Assembly (NCBI GenBank): GCA_025403435.1
Contig: CM046353.1
Coordinates: forward strand, 30,592,602-30,656,601
Direction of reading: 5' to 3'
Origin: Artocarpus heterophyllus
Lineage: Eukaryota > Streptophyta > Magnoliopsida > Rosales > Moraceae
DNA length: 64,000 nucleotides
The translations under genes were made by a program, and so were the position numbers. Of the stretch, positions 46,163 through 56,746 are shown piece by piece. Position 1 is the first letter of the stretch; every line of letters begins with the position of its first letter. A model generated the notes under the pieces. The model searched no databases. It worked only from the letters and a program-made list of their open reading frames with translations, and was not told where the DNA came from.

Positions 46163-46540
46163 ACTGACAGCCAGACCTTTGTATGTTTCAAAAATCATAA
46201 AAATTCACATAAAATTCTAAACGACCTGAAACCAGTGTCATATAAAAATAGACATCTAGAGCTTTCTATTGACACCTAATTCGTTAAAAATGAAGCTCAT
46301 TTGGATACTCAAAAATAGTTTTGAATTCTGATAACAAAACTTTAAAAAAAAACTGACAGCCAGACCTTCACTGCTTTAAAAATTCATAACAATTAATAGA
46401 ATAATCCAAATGACCTGAAACAAATTTTAAAAGAAATTAGACATCCATAGCTTTCTAATGATATCTAATTTATTAAAAACGAAGTCCATTTGGACCTTCA
46501 ACCAGAGTATTGAATTTTGAATATAAAACCTGGAAAATTT
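46163..46540. repeat. Diverged tandem duplication (189-bp unit) inside the Tekay-2 LTR
   Basis: Both units start 'actgacagccagacct' (46,163 and 46,352). They share 'cataa.aatt', 'gacctgaaac', 'agacatc.a.agctttct' and 'cattt.gga' landmarks. The units differ at many positions, but the same pair is present in the other LTR (53,927 and 54,116), so the duplication predates this insertion. Confidence 0.85.
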
Positions 46541-47478
46541 CCAGCCTCAACTATGGGACGAAAATTCTAAAAAAAATATTCATAAAAAAAAAATCAAATA
46601 AACACTAACCATATGCATAAATCACATAAACATAATAAACAATTCCAAGACATACTTTTGAAACATCAGTCAATAAGATCATCACCCTTAACAAAATCAT
46701 GAATTTAAGGGATGAAAAACTTAGAATCGTCAAGTTAACAAAATCAAACCATACAAAACCCTATTATATATATCTGTGTGTGTGTGTGTGTATTTAAACA
46801 ATGAACTAACATCAATCCTCATATAGCCTTTCTCAATCATCAAACATCCCTTCAAAACAACACAACCAAGTCTAATAGAAAATCATCCAATTTTCATGAA
46901 ATAACAGATTAAAGACAAAGCATACCTTAAAGTTCTTTTGATTATGGCTTGAAAGAAACAAAAGTTTACAAAAGAAAATAGAAGGATGAAGGTTTGCTAG
47001 ATGGAATTGAATTTTCTTCTCTTTTTTTTTTTTAGACGAACCAGAGAAAAGTGAGAGGAAGAGAAGGTTGAGGAGAATAAGCATATAAAACCTTGAATCA
47101 ATTAATTCCAAAATAAATTTTGGAATTAATATGACATAGAATAGCTTAAATTAGGTGATTTATGGGTTGTAATTATCTTTACTTTGGGTAAAAAAAAAAA
47201 ACGGTTGTCAGCAATCAAAACAATGAATGAGAATTCAATGAAAAATTAAAAGTCAAAGCTTTCCCCCCCCTTTTATGATACATGCTATTAAATAACAAAT
47301 TCATCAATTCACGTTACTAATATATTTAACATGTTATTAATATATTTAACATAATACATAACTTTCCCTTCTTTTTTTTTAACCGACAGTCAACTAATAC
47401 ATTTATAAACCTCATTTATAAACTTTCCTTTTTTTTTTTCTTTTTATTTCACGTTTATAAGCCCCCATTTAATCATAT

Positions 47479-47600
47479 ATATATATATATATTAACATAT
47501 ATATATATATATCCAAATATATATAAACGTAATAATAAGATATATATACATATAAACGCATTAATAATATATATATATATAAACGTATTAGTATATATAT
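47479..47600. repeat. TA-rich microsatellite in the Tekay-2 LTR
   Basis: Several (TA)n blocks are separated by 'aaacgtaataataag' and 'aaacgcattaataat' spacers. The matching region of the other LTR (about 55,240-55,370) differs in TA copy number, which accounts for much of the small length difference between the LTRs. Confidence 0.85.
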
Positions 47601-47833
47601 GAGACTACTTATATACAAATATATCTTATTCACATAATTAAACATAACGCAAATTCATCAAATCATCATAAACAAAAAGTCATTAATTTTGGCATGAATT
47701 TTATTCTAGCACCCCGAGTCCTCGTCGCATCATTTGAAAAAAAAAAAACTTAACATAACATAATAGTTATTTGTATATGATATTATCATATTACCTATGT
47801 TTGTTTTCTAGCATAAATTTTTGGGGTGTTACA

Positions 47834-47850
47834 ATCCCTCATACCTTATA
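47834..47850 (-). other. Polypurine tract of Tekay-2
   Basis: On the minus strand AAGGTATGAGGGAT directly precedes the 3' LTR. It is less purine-pure than that of Tekay-1 but in the same position. Confidence 0.6.
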
Positions 47851-47869
47851 AAAGTTTCGTCCTCGAAAC

Positions 47870-48871
47870 TTAGAATAATTCTGGGTAATTCGCTCTCATA
47901 GTGTCCTCTCGCTCTCATGTGGCTTCTTCTATCTTATGATTACGCCAGAGAACTTTCACTAAAGGAATCTCTTTGTTTCTTAAGGTCTTTGTCTTTCGAT
48001 CCAGAATCTCAATCGGTTTCTCTTCGTAGCTCATATTCTCTTTAATCTGAATCGCTTGTGGTTGGATGACGTGAGATGGATCCGGTATGTACTTTTTCAA
48101 CATCGATACATGAAATACATTATGAATGGACGCCATCTCTTGAGGTAATTCTAACTTGTAGGCCACGTTGCCGATACGTTCAATCACCATATATGGTCCC
48201 ACATATCTAGGACTAAGCTTGCCCTTCTTCCCAAATCGCATCACACCTTTTATCGGAGCAACCTTGATGAAAACCAAGTCACCAACCTCAAACTCTAAGG
48301 GCCTTCGTCGTACATCCGCATAACTCTTTTGCCTACTCTAAGCTGTTGCAATCCTTTGTTGAATCACTTTTATTGCTTCGGTTGTCTTACTAAAAAAATC
48401 AGTTTTCTCCTTAAGTTCTAACTCCGTTAGCTTCTTCTCCCCGGCCTCATGCCAATAAATTGGGGTTCTACAACGTCTTCCATAAAGTGCCTCATAGGGG
48501 GCCATTCCAATTGTCGCTTGATAACTATTATTATAAGCGAACTCAGCTAACGGTAGAAACTTGCACCAACTCCCTTTGAAGTCTAAGACACAGGCTCGGA
48601 GCATATCCTCAAGCGTTTGATTGGTTCTCTCTGTTTGACCATCTGTTTGAGGGTGAAATGTTGTGCTAAAATTCAATTTCGTGCCCATAGCCGCCTGAAG
48701 GCTCTTCCAAAAATGAGAGGTGAACCTACTATCTCGATCTGAAATAATAGATTTAGGAACACCATGGAGTCTCACAACTTCCTTCACATATAGTTCTGCT
48801 AATTGTTCCATAGAGAATGTTGTCCGAATAGGAAGAAAGTGCGCTGACTTTGTTAATCTGTCAACAATCAC
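47870..48871 (-). pseudogene. Tekay-2 integrase core, C-terminal and chromodomain-like region
   Basis: One frame runs from 48,871 to a TAA at 47,870-47,872. The core starts '[17 protein letters not shown]' and contains '[13 protein letters not shown]' (catalytic Asp) and '[20 protein letters not shown]' (catalytic Glu). A TAG at 48,338-48,340 replaces Gln of the 'SRQKSYAD' block. The end shows 'MVFIKVAPIKGVMRFGKKGKLSPRYVGPYMVIERIG' (GPY motif) and 'YEEKPIEILDRKTKTLRNKEIPLVKVLWRNHKIEEAT'. A TGA then stands at 47,915 where Trp is expected in the chromodomain-like tail. There are no frameshifts. Confidence 0.9.
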
Positions 48872-50155
48872 CTATATAGCATCATGTCCATTCATAGTCC
48901 TCGGTAGTCCAATAATGAAATCCATTGAAATATCCTCCCATTTCCACTCTGGAATCTGAATTGATTGGAGTACACCTCCTGGCCTTTGGTGCTCTACCTT
49001 AACTTGCTGACAAGTCGAACATTGCTTGACATAGTGAGCTACGTCCTTCTTCATTCCGAACCACCAGAAACTTTTCTTAAGATCCACATACATCTTGGTT
49101 GCACCAGGATGAAGAGTATACAGCGTGTCATGCGCCTCCACAAGAATCTTTTTCCTCAATTCCTCATCCTTAGGAACACATATTCGTCCTTTAAACTTCA
49201 GCACTCCATCGTCAGACAAACTAAAACCTTCACATTTCCCTTCGAGCATTTCCCTCTTAATCCTCACAAGACTTGGATCAAGATCTTGCTTACTCTGAAT
49301 ATCATCTAGAATAGTCAGAGACAAGGTCATTGTTGATAATCGCCCAACTACTAATTCTAATCCAAAATCACAAATCTCCTCCTGAAGGGGCTTGGATATC
49401 ATATGCAAGGACATTAATGCAGCAGGGGCTTTTCGACTCAATGCATCTGCAACCCTATTTTCCTTCCCCGGTTGGTAAAGGATTTCACAATCATAATCTT
49501 TTACTAGCTCAAGCCACCTCCTTTGCCTCATATTCAGTTCCTTCTGCGTGAAGATATACTTCAAACTTTGGTGATCGGTGAATATTTGGCATCTAACCCC
49601 ATATAGAAAATGCCTCCAGATTTTCAATGCAAAAACCACAGCAGCCAACTCTAAGTCATGAGTAGGATAGTTTTTCTCATAGTCTTTTAATTGCCTAGAG
49701 GCATAGGCAATCACCTTCCCATTCTGCATTAATACTGCACTAAGACCTATTTTGGAAGCATCGTTGTAAATCATGAACCCTTCATTCCCTTCTGGAATCG
49801 TCAAGATTGGGGCACTTGTGAGTCGTCTTTTCAGCTCTTGGAAGCTTTTCTCGCAGTCTTCAGTCCATTCAAACTTCTTTCCTTTTCGGGTAAGCGTCGT
49901 AAGTGGCATGGCAAGCTTTGAAAAATCAGCCACAAATTTCCTATAATATCCTGCTAAACCGAGCAAACTTCTGATCTCACTTGCATTGGATGGCCTCTTC
50001 CAATTATTGATAGCCTCAATTTTCACAGGATCAACCATCACCCCATCCTTAGAAATTATATGACCAAGGAATGCCACACGATCTAACCAAAATTCACATT
50101 TGGAGAACTTGGCATACAATTGGTGCCTCTTCAATGTCTGCAACACTATCCTCAA
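48872..50155 (-). pseudogene. Tekay-2 RT end, RNase H and integrase zinc finger
   Basis: This 427-codon stretch continues the RT thumb ('[23 protein letters not shown]', '[21 protein letters not shown]', '[15 protein letters not shown]'). It then carries an RNase H with '[15 protein letters not shown]', '[24 protein letters not shown]' and '[13 protein letters not shown]'; here the catalytic Glu is kept, unlike in Tekay-1. The integrase zinc finger is '[17 protein letters not shown]...[10 protein letters not shown]' (H, H, C, C), followed by '[17 protein letters not shown]' with the first catalytic Asp. A TAG at 48,872-48,874 replaces the Trp that Tekay-1 has ('DAvW'). Frame is continuous with both neighbours. 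Confidence 0.92.
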
Positions 50156-50173
50156 ATGCTCCTCGTGTTCCTC

Positions 50174-51145
50174 TCAAGTCTTTGAATAAATGAGGATATC
50201 ATCGATGAATACTATCACAAACTTATCCAAAAACTCCTTGAACACTCTATTCATTAAGTCCATGAAAGCGGTAGGGGCATTGGTCAACCCAAATGGCATG
50301 ACCACAAACTCATAGTGGCCGTAACGAGTTCTGAAGGCTGACTTAGGGATATCTTCCTCCTTAATCTTTAATTGGTGATACCCAGATCGCAAATCAACCT
50401 TTGAAAACACAGTAGCACCTTGTAGCTGGTCGAACAAATCATCAATTCTTGGTAACGGGTATTTGTTTCTTATGTTCACCTTGTTTAGCTCTCTATAGTC
50501 GATGCAAAGTCTCATTGATCCATCCTTCTTCTTCACAAATAGAACTGGAGCTCCCCACGGTGAATGACTAGCTCGAATGAAACCCTTATTCAACAGCTCT
50601 TGTAGTTGCTCATACAATTCTTTCAGTTCAGCAGGTGCCATGCGATATGGTGTCTTAGAAATTGGCCCTGTTCCAGGTACTAACTTAATCTCGAACTCAA
50701 CTTCTCTATCTGGTGGTAAACCCAGCAAGTCATCAGGAAACACATCCTTAAAATCTCGTACAATAGGCACATCTTTAATTTCCATCTTATCTTCTTTCTT
50801 ATTGTTGATGACGTTAGCTAAGAAGCCGGTACAACCATTGGCTAGCATCTTCCAGGCCTTCATCGCTGACAGGAATAACTTCGTCTTCTTTCTTGGCTCA
50901 CCAACAAATTCAAACCGGGCTTCTCCTTCAGGATTAAACACGACCTTACGTCTTTGACATTCAATAGACGCATTGTATTTACTCAAAAAATCCATACCTA
51001 AGATTAGGTCATAGTCATACATTTCGAGCACTATCATATCACTGTAGAGCTCCCTATTAACAATCATCATCGGTATAGCTCGTAACCAATGAGTGGATAT
51101 CATTACTTCCCTAGAGGGTAGTATTGTAGTAAATTGTTGACTCAA
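50174..51145 (-). pseudogene. Tekay-2 protease end and reverse transcriptase
   Basis: This is a 323-codon stretch. The first part is the protease C-terminal half ('[25 protein letters not shown]'). RT follows with '[58 protein letters not shown]', '[22 protein letters not shown]', '[33 protein letters not shown]' and the catalytic '[15 protein letters not shown]'. It stops at TGA 50,174-50,176 where Tekay-1 has TGG (Trp). The upstream boundary is TAG 51,152-51,154 in the same frame, so gag and pol were one ORF. Confidence 0.93.
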
Positions 51146-51151
51146 GACATC

Positions 51152-52588
51152 CTAATTTCTTCCTATTCTCTTTGCAAAAGAAGAAGATACAAAGGAGTGT
51201 GTGGCTCTAGTGTCAAAAAGAACATTAGCATATTGATTAATAACAGGTATCTGACCTGTAACAACATTAGAAGTCTCAGCAGCAGCTTCATCTTTTGTCA
51301 TGGTAAAAATTTTGGCATTGGTAGAGAGTGGAGGGGCCTCAAGTCGTCCTTGAGAAATATGAGGACCATCAAGGGCAGCCTGCATACTGTGAAGCTGAGT
51401 AGATTGGTTCCTTTGTTGGCTCTGCTGGAAGGGCTGGTGGGTCTTGTTCGAACAATTCTTGGACTGGTGACCCTCACGTCCGCAACTATAACATAGGTTC
51501 GTGCCCTGATGACATTCTCCTAAGTGCATCTTCCCACATTTAGAACAAGGTGGAATATACCTGGCTTGCTTGGTTGGTTGACCTCCCTGGCGGTTATTTT
51601 GGTTCTTCTGATTAGGAAAGTTTCCTTTTCTCTTGTTATTGTTCCAATGGCCTCCTTGGGACTTGCCAAAGTTCCCACGGTTATGGTGGTTATTATTGTT
51701 CTTAGAAGCCTCACTTTGACGAGTCTGGCCTTCATTCCTTTTGTTCAGGTGATACTCAGCACGAAGGGCACAATTTACACACTCAGCTATGGTCTTTGGT
51801 GGAGCAGTTCCACTATCGACAATCACTGCAATTTCAGGCTTTAGCATCCCAATCATCCTTCTCAGGCGTTCCTCCTCAGTTGGCACCATGTTAGGACAAA
51901 GATGTGCCAGTTGGTTGAACTGCTTAACAGCTTCAATCACAGACAAATTTCCCTGACGAAAATTATTAAACTCATCATAGTGTTCTTTCGTCACGAACAT
52001 GTTGAAATATTGCTCGTTAAACACCTGGAGGAAATCTTGCCATGTCATCTGATTTACATCTTTGCTCAGCTCAACTCCTTCCCACCAAATCCTAGCATCA
52101 TCCGTTAAACAGTAGGAAGCACACTTCACCTTTTCATTCTCAATCAAGCCCATAAAGTTTAGCACCAATTCAATAGACTTTAACCACCCTTGTGCCACTA
52201 AAGGGTCTATTGAACCGTTGAACTCCTTTGGCTTCATCCTCTTGAACCTAAGATACAAGGGTTCGAGATTTGCTCTGGCCTGAACTCCTCGATACTACTC
52301 TAGTTGTGGAGCTAATGGATCAACGGGAACTTCAACTTTGTTTCTAGCTTGTAAATTATTAATAAGTGTCTGTTGTTCTTGAACTTGTCTCTGAAGTTGT
52401 GCCACCATTTCTACCAAATTAGGCTGCACCGCAGTCTCAGTTTCAACTTGCCCACCACCTCTTTGTTGGCCTCGACGCAATTGTGCCACTACTGCTGCCA
52501 AATTGGGTTCTGCACCATTCTCAGTTTCAGCTTGCATTTGGCGATTATCGCGACCACGAACATCGTATACTCGTTGTCCGCGCACCAT
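51152..52588 (-). pseudogene. Tekay-2 gag and protease active-site region
   Basis: The ATG at 52,588 opens a Gln-rich N-terminal coiled region ('QLQRQVQEQQTLINNLQ'). A TAG at 52,295-52,297 interrupts, then the capsid domain follows in the same frame: 'FNGSIDPLVAQGWLKSIE', 'IWWEGVELSKDVNQMTWQDFLQVFNEQYF', 'FRQGNLSVIEAVKQFNQLAHLCPN', 'RRMIGMLKPEIAVIV'. Two zinc fingers follow, CSKCGKMHLGEC and CYSCGREGHQSKNC. The end carries the protease active site as 'VLFDTRATHSFVSS'. The Gly of DTG is Arg (codon 51,206-51,208), which should kill the enzyme. Confidence 0.92.
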
Positions 52589-52774
52589 CTTTCTTAGTCG
52601 TCTATTGGATATGAAATTTTTATTTCAGGATATTGAGTTAGGATCAAACTTTCCATAATTTGAACACCATCTCATAAAGTCTTATATTTTCATCAATTTA
52701 TTAAAAAAAATAATTAATTACTTACTTGGAGAAGTTTAAAGTGGATATGTGGTGATATATGATAGGAAATAGGA

Positions 52775-52790
52775 AACCGCTCTGATACCA
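52775..52790 (-). other. Primer-binding site, initiator Met tRNA (Tekay-2)
   Basis: On the minus strand, four bases inside the 5' LTR, the sequence reads TGGTATCAGAGCGGTT. The first twelve bases match the complement of the initiator-Met tRNA end, as in Tekay-1. Confidence 0.9.
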
Positions 52791-52794
52791 TATT

Positions 52795-55605
52795 TGCAAC
52801 GACCCCTCACGGACCGTCACAGTTAAACTTATTGTTCTTATCTTTCTATCTTGTTAAAGTGCGGAAAATAATACTCTGAAATAATAATCGTAATTTGTCA
52901 GGAATGATTTTTCTTTAACTTCGATAAATTTTAGGAAATTTTTTTTAATATTCATATTATCATCATTATTATTATTATCTTTTTATTATTTATTTAAATT
53001 TTTATCTAAACAAAAATAATTTTAATAAATGATAAAAGTCTAAAATCCATATTGCGAAATACATATGAGTTCCAAAATAATCCACCAATAAAAAATCACC
53101 ATCAAACATAACCTTGAAATTTATTTAAAATAAATATATTTTCATTCCAAGATCATTATTCCCGTTTTCCTATCGCACATCGTTCCGCATCCGCTCCAAG
53201 CTTCTCCGTTTTTACATCATTCCTTTTCCCTTATCTGCAACATGAATTAACTTATATAAGCAAAGCTTAGTAAGACACTTGTATCTCACAAAATACCCTT
53301 TTTTTTTGGGTCATATAACAAACATCATCATAAATATAAACATCCTTGAAAATATTTTAACATTTAAAAACCATCGTATAGTGGGCCCGACGTTGTACCA
53401 TCATAGCGCGTTAGTCACAGAAAGAGTGAGGTAGCTAATCCCAAACCTACCGTGACAAAAAGTCCGCTAACCGGACAAAAGACCGTTCACCGATCACCAT
53501 CAACATCAAGGGTGTGCAACGTCAATTTAAAACATAAAATATACATGTATACATACTTATATACACATATTCTTCATCAAAACATCATCATAAGAGAAAT
53601 ATTAAAACATTATAACACCATCATCAACATCAAAATCATATATTTCTCGTCATCATTTTTTTTCATGTTGCAGGTGAGAGTGTACTTACATAAATGCCCT
53701 ACTTAACCTTTATAAACTTTTTTAATGGTGACGCGCGATTGAGGTCTCGGTTGCTCGCCTTTTGAACCGTTCATGCCATAATATAATAAAATTATTAAAA
53801 GGTTATAATAATCTATTAAATAGATCCATCTCATTAAAACAACACATAATAGCTGATTTCATCCTCATATAATATCAAAACACAAAACAAAACAAACAAT
53901 TACATATGATTACAAGACTTTACAAAACTGACAGCCAGACCTTTGTATGTTTCAAAAATCATAACAATTCACACAAAATTCTAAACGACCTGAAACCAGT
54001 GTCATATAAAAATAGACATCTAGAGCTTTCTATTGACACCTAATTCGTTAAAAATGAAGCTCATTTGGATACTCAAAAATAGTTTTGAATTCTGATAACA
54101 AAACTTTAAAAAAAAACTGACAGCCAGACCTTTACTGCTTTAAAAATTCATAACAATTAATAGAATAATCCAAATGACCTGAAACCAATTTTAAAAGAAA
54201 GTAGACATCCATAGCTTTCTAATGATATCTAATTTATTAAAAACGGAGTCCATTTGGATCTTCAACCAGAGTATTGAATTTTGAATATAAAACCTGGAAA
54301 ATTTCCAGCCTCAACTATGGGACGAAAATTCTAAAAAAAATATTCATAAAAAAAAATCAAATAAACACTAACCATATGCATAAATCACATAAACATAATA
54401 AACAATTCCAAGACATACTTTTGAAACATCAGTCAATAAGATCATCACCCTTAACAAAATCATGAATTTAAGGGATGAAAAACTTAGAATCATCAAGTTA
54501 ACAAAATCAAACCATACAAAACCCTATTATATATATCTGTGTGTGTGTGTGTGTATTTAAACAATGAACTAACATCAATCCTCATATAGCCTTTCTCAAT
54601 CATCAAACATCCCTTCAAAACAACACAACCAAATCTAATATAAAATCATCCAATTTTCATGAAATAACAGATTAAAGACAAAGCATACCTTAAAGTTCTT
54701 TTGATTATGGCTTGAAAGAAACAAAAGTTTACAAAAGAAAATAGAATGATGAAGGTTTGCTAGATGGAATTGAATTTTCTTCTCTTTTTTTTTTTTAGAC
54801 GAACCAGAGAAAAGTGAGAGGAAGAGAAGGTTGAGGAGAATAAGCGTATAAAACCTTGAATCAATTAATTTCAAAATAAATTTTGGAATTAATATGACAT
54901 AGAATAGCTTAAATTAGGTGATTTATGGGTTGTAATTATCCTTACTTTGGGTATAAAAAAAAAACGGTTGTCAGCAATCAAAACAATGAATGAGAATTCA
55001 ATGAAAAATTAAAAGTCAAAGCTTTCCCCCCCTTTTTATGATACATGCTATTGAATAACAAATTCATCAATTCATGTTACTAATATATTTAACACGTTAT
55101 TAATATATTTAACATAATACATAACTTTCCCTTCTTTTTTTTTTAACCGACAGTCAACTAATACATTTATAAACCTCATTTATAAACTTTCCTTTTTTTT
55201 TTTCTTTTTACTACACGTTTATAAGCCCCCATTTAATCATAAATATATATATATTAACATATATATATATATATCCAAATATATATAAACGTAATAATAA
55301 GATATATATATATATATATAAACGCATTAATAATATATATATATATATAAACGTATTAGTATATGTATGAAACTACTTATATACAAATATATCTTATTCA
55401 CATAATTAAACATAACGCAAATTCATCTAATCATCATAAACAAAAAGTCATTAATTTTGGCATGAATTTTGTTCTAGCACCCCGAGTCCTCGTCGCATCA
55501 CCTGAAAAAAAAAAAAAAAACTTAACATAACATAATAGTTATTTGTATATGATATTATCATATTACCTATGTTTGTTTTCTAGCATAAATTTTTGGGGTG
55601 TTACA
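52795..55605 (-). repeat. Tekay-2 5' LTR (right)
   Basis: It is the partner of the left LTR: 2,811 bp, beginning TGCAACGACCCC (one T-to-C change from TGTAACG) and ending GGTGTTACA. It contains the same 189-bp tandem pair (53,927-54,304) and TA arrays. Confidence 0.93.
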
Positions 55606-55610
55606 CTTAG
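55606..55610. repeat. Target-site duplication CTTAG, right copy (Tekay-2)
   Basis: It is identical to 45,022-45,026. The Angela-like LTR resumes directly after it. Confidence 0.93.
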
Positions 55611-56166
55611 CTACACGAGCTTCGTAATTCTATAAAGTTCGAGAGTACAGCTCCAAGCTTTTAGTGGAGTAGCGTTAGAGTTGAAAATTATGAAATGTAT
55701 ATATGGGATTTTGGGTTTCATAATTATCATGAGCTTGAACTGTATAGGTCCATTTTGGTCCCCTTTGCTAGCTCACAAAATCCTGTAACAACACGGCGTG
55801 CTTTTCCAATAATTGATGACTTATGTCGGAATTATCAGATTGGTTTAAAATTTGTAAGAATCAAATAATTCTTGTCGTTTATTGGTTGAATTAATTTTGT
55901 AATAAAATTAATTTAAGATAAACTTGTTGAATTATTGGGATCAGATAACTCTCGTCTGTTTATCGGTTGATTTAATTTTGGATAAATTAAATCAAGATAA
56001 ACTTGTAGAATTATTATGAATTGATTTATTTTCTTAGAGATTATCTTGATGAAGTTTGTTTTGATCAAATAACTTCTCTATGGGGTTATTTGAATCAAAA
56101 CTGAGACTTTATCCTATAGAATCTCAGGTGAAAAATAAAAGATTAGTAGAGATTTTTTCTCGGGAG

Positions 56167-56223
56167 TTCGGCTTGCCGATGGGGCCTGTTCGGCCTGCCG
56201 TTCAGGCTATTCGGCCTGCCGAT
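56167..56223. repeat. Three CGGCCTGCCG-type dyads in the Angela-like LTR
   Basis: TTCGGCTTGCCGA, TTCGGCCTGCCGT and TTCGGCCTGCCGA lie within 57 bp in an otherwise AT-rich LTR. Two copies contain exactly the decamer that is arrayed in the Tekay-1 LTR family. The two LTRs share no other similarity that I can see. Confidence 0.88.
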
Positions 56224-56341
56224 CAGCGAGCGATAAGATTACACGTTTTCACGTGGATCTTATCAGATATTAATCCGAACTTGATTCTGTTTTGAGTTTT
56301 TGAGACCTAATCTAATAAGGATTGAACCCAAGACCAATAGC

Positions 56342-56350
56342 TATAAAAAG
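56342..56350 (+). promoter_or_regulatory. TATA box of the Angela-like LTR
   Basis: TATAAAAAG in 'agctataaaaagggagtgag' lies about 390 bases before the LTR end, which is plausible for a Copia LTR promoter. The dyad motifs sit 120-175 bases upstream of it. Confidence 0.6.
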
Positions 56351-56738
56351 GGAGTGAGTCTCATGATTTACTCAGATCAACTGAGAGATTAAGAGTGATA
56401 CTCTTCTAGTGAGCATCTGAAAACTCCCTAAGAGCTTTTGTTCACATATCACGAACACTAGCTTTGGGTTCTCTCTATTGGTTGGAAGGCGAGTCACCGG
56501 TGGAAGAGCTGTACGTGTGAGCCCACACTCACTCCGGTTGTAGATAAAGAATAGCAAAGAAGACCAGTTGGTTGAGGCTCTTCTAGAACGTTACTTCTCT
56601 ACACAGGTTGCGGAGGTTCTTCACACAGAAAGGTTAGTAAGATTTGTCTAATTTATACATATAGCATGTTAAACTTGTGTTTTGGAAATTACTCTGATGA
56701 AAAATTTTTAAATTTCGCTGCGCACAGTTTCTCCAACA

Positions 56739-56743
56739 GGGCT
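56739..56743. repeat. Target-site duplication GGGCT, right copy (Angela-like LTR)
   Basis: It is identical to 44,142-44,146. It is followed by the rest of the interrupted polypurine tract. Confidence 0.9.
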
Positions 56744-56746
56744 AAC

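Larger units (their letters stand above)
45027..47833 (-). repeat. Tekay-2 3' LTR (left)
   Basis: The LTR is 2,807 bp, from TGTAACGACCCCTC to GGGGTGTTACA. It contains a 189-bp tandem duplication at 46,163-46,540, a TG microsatellite near 46,776 and long TA-rich arrays at about 47,479-47,600. Confidence 0.93.
45027..55605 (-). mobile_element. Second Tekay/Del-like chromovirus (Tekay-2)
   Basis: This is a complete 10.6-kb minus-strand Ty3/Gypsy element. It has LTRs of 2,807 and 2,811 bp, CTTAG duplications, an initiator-Met primer site and a single gag-pol frame of about 1,570 codons. That frame shows no frameshift, only six in-frame stops (52,295, 51,152, 50,174, 48,872, 48,338 and 47,915). 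Domain order is gag with two zinc fingers, protease, RT, RNase H, integrase and a chromodomain-like end. The LTRs look about 98-99% identical by eye, so it is a fairly young insertion. It is a different family from Tekay-1, because the LTRs are unrelated and the proteins are only moderately similar. Confidence 0.93.
44147..56738 (+). mobile_element. Solo LTR of a Copia Angela-like element, split by Tekay-2
   Basis: The LTR runs from TGTTAGACATGTATGCCC at 44,147 to TTTCTCCAACA at 56,738. Without the nested Tekay-2 and one CTTAG it is 2,008 bp. The opening 'tgttagacatgtatgccctaagag' and closing 'aatttcgctgcgcacag' resemble Angela/Tork LTRs. Matching GGGCT duplications and the absence of any internal region show it is a solo LTR. 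It has a TATA box at 56,342 and carries three copies of the CGGCCTGCCG-type dyad at 56,167-56,223. Confidence 0.85.
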
